A DNA stretch of 55,624 nucleotides, taken from NCBI GenBank assembly GCA_900088475.1, contig FLMG01002395.1, positions 1 to 55,624 on the forward strand, written 5' to 3'. The DNA is from Hyphochytrium catenoides. Its lineage: Eukaryota; Sar; Hyphochytriomycetes; Hyphochytriales; Hyphochytriaceae. Position 1 is the stretch's first letter. Each line of letters opens with the position of its first letter. This document shows positions 54,679 through 55,624 of this stretch, piece after piece. A program made the translations under genes and the position numbers. Under the pieces are notes generated by a model. The model saw only the letters and a list, made by a program, of their open reading frames with translations, had not been told where the DNA came from and did no database searches.

Positions 54679-55624
54679 CTAGGTCTCTGAGGGCTTTTTC
54701 TGGCCTTCTGTATGGATGTGTTCCCCTAGCTTCACTATTTGTCCGGCTTTTAGGGTGATGGCCAATTCTGCTATGGCCTTATTCAACGCCTCTCGCTCTA
54801 GCTTCCGCAGGTTTTTGTGGCTCATCTGCTGAATTGCTTCCTCGTACGCTAGCTTGCTGTCGGGCTCCAATTCAATAAATGCGGCTTCCGGATACTGAGC
54901 CCTGAGGGCGGGACTCCCTTAGAAACATGGCTGTAGAGCACCATTGTAATAAGATCAGATGTTAGTACCTGATAGCTTGTTCGATCTCTTTCACTTCTCG
55001 TTCAACGAGCCGTGTGACGTCCTCCGCATACCTGTACAGTATAGGTTGATTGTCATATCTGAGGAAGTCATGAAGAAATGCAACCGCATGGGCTCAACTC
55101 ACCATGCCAGAAGAAGTGGTAAGTCCTTCTTGAGATCTTGTGAGGCGCTAAAGACAGGCTCATAACTGCAGATGTTCATTTGCTCATAAATCAACCATTG
55201 TCTCATCACGCAGAACTTCTCCCTAAGTACCTTTGAAGAAGTTTAGCTGCCAAATAAGTGCCGTCAAAGTCTACTTCTGCCTATCGGGATGATGAGCTTT
55301 AGATATATGAACTTCGGTTCTCGGATTCGTAGCCGCACCTTGAAACTGAAGGCAGAAGGGCCTACCCATTGGGACTGGACGTCATACACGTTCTCAAGCG
55401 AAGGCCAGGATTTCAAAATCTTCCTGATCCCAGCTTCAATCTCTGAAGAAAGGGGAAACGATGAGAACTGAGATAATGGCCAAAGACGCCATGTGACTGT
55501 CATTGACCTGGATCCACTGATTGTCCTAGAAGGTACTTCTTGTTCATGACCACGAGGTTGACTGCCACATAGCCCAGCAAACCGCCAATGGATATACTGG
55601 CTAGACTGTCCCAGATTGGATTGC
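54679..55624 (-). CDS. SLC30A9/ZnT9-like cation diffusion facilitator, 3' part
   Basis: The gene runs off the right edge, so only C-terminal exons are seen. From the edge, the exon encodes NPIWDSLASISIGGLLGYVA and NKKYLLGQSVDP, the sixth-helix end and conserved loop of the ZnT9 branch of CDF transporters. Next exons give EIEAGIRKILKSWPSLENVY, then GPSAFSFK joined to AEVDFDGTYLAAKLLQR, the cytoplasmic metallochaperone-like fold. Further exons give YAEDVTRLVEREVKEIE, PEAAFIELEPDS and a helical tail ending before the stop at 54679. ZnT9 is a mitochondrial zinc exporter in animals; the same role here is inferred. The match continues past the usual end of the family by about 60 helical residues (MSHKNLRKLEREALNKAIAE). 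Confidence 0.85.

Overview
This is a stretch of nuclear DNA from a eukaryote. Genes are interrupted by GT-AG introns, mostly about 25 to 250 nt with at least one of 28 nt. The products are typically eukaryotic: SRP9, CTF18, SCYL2, an ABCC transporter, myo-inositol oxygenase, a CaM-kinase-like kinase, mitochondrial tRNA/rRNA modification factors and a SLC30A9-like carrier. A large protein with sperm-tail PG-rich (STPGR) repeats suggests that the organism builds a flagellum or cilium. Together with the Polinton-type relic this fits a unicellular flagellated lineage (stramenopile, chytrid or other protist). The sequence alone does not fix the species.

Layout. 1-5.4 kb: a decayed Polinton/Maverick or polinton-like-virus relic on the + strand, with a frameshifted DDE integrase, a broken protein-primed family B DNA polymerase and an HNH nuclease frame. 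A 1.7 kb unit bounded by 48-bp inverted repeats and a 4-bp direct repeat lies inside it and holds a possible two-part membrane-protein gene on the - strand. 5.4-6.3 kb: non-coding DNA with hairpin repeats. 6.35-8.5 kb: mitochondrial SpoU-type methyltransferase (+), convergent with a secreted, probably GPI-anchored HAD-like protein (-). 8.5-11.35 kb: no recognised gene. 11.35-14.2 kb: MnmE/GTPBP3 (+), convergent with a roughly 9 kb many-exon ABCC transporter (-, 14.4-23.8 kb). 25.7-27.3 kb: CaMK-type kinase (-). 27.5-29.5 kb: spacer with a 50-N assembly gap. 29.5-30.45 kb: MIOX (+), convergent with an unrecognised gene (-). 33.0-39.9 kb: the STPGR gene (-), which also carries two unusual cysteine modules and an unassigned C-terminal region. 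42.7-44.2 kb: four-finger C2H2 protein (+). 44.6-45.5 kb: TPR co-chaperone-like protein (-). 46.3-46.95 kb: SRP9 (+). 47.1-50.9 kb: CTF18 (-). 51.5-54.5 kb: SCYL2-type pseudokinase (+). 54.7 kb to the end: 3' part of a SLC30A9-like gene (-).

Nearly all host genes alternate strand, giving close convergent 3' ends (about 130-360 bp) and wider divergent promoters. They are housekeeping genes (translation quality, protein targeting, replication, membrane traffic, transport) with no operon-like functional link. The least ordinary parts are the nested mobile DNA at the left and the STPGR/cysteine-module protein. Exon-intron structures were inferred by reading GT-AG boundaries that keep frame and family motifs, so individual junctions may be off.
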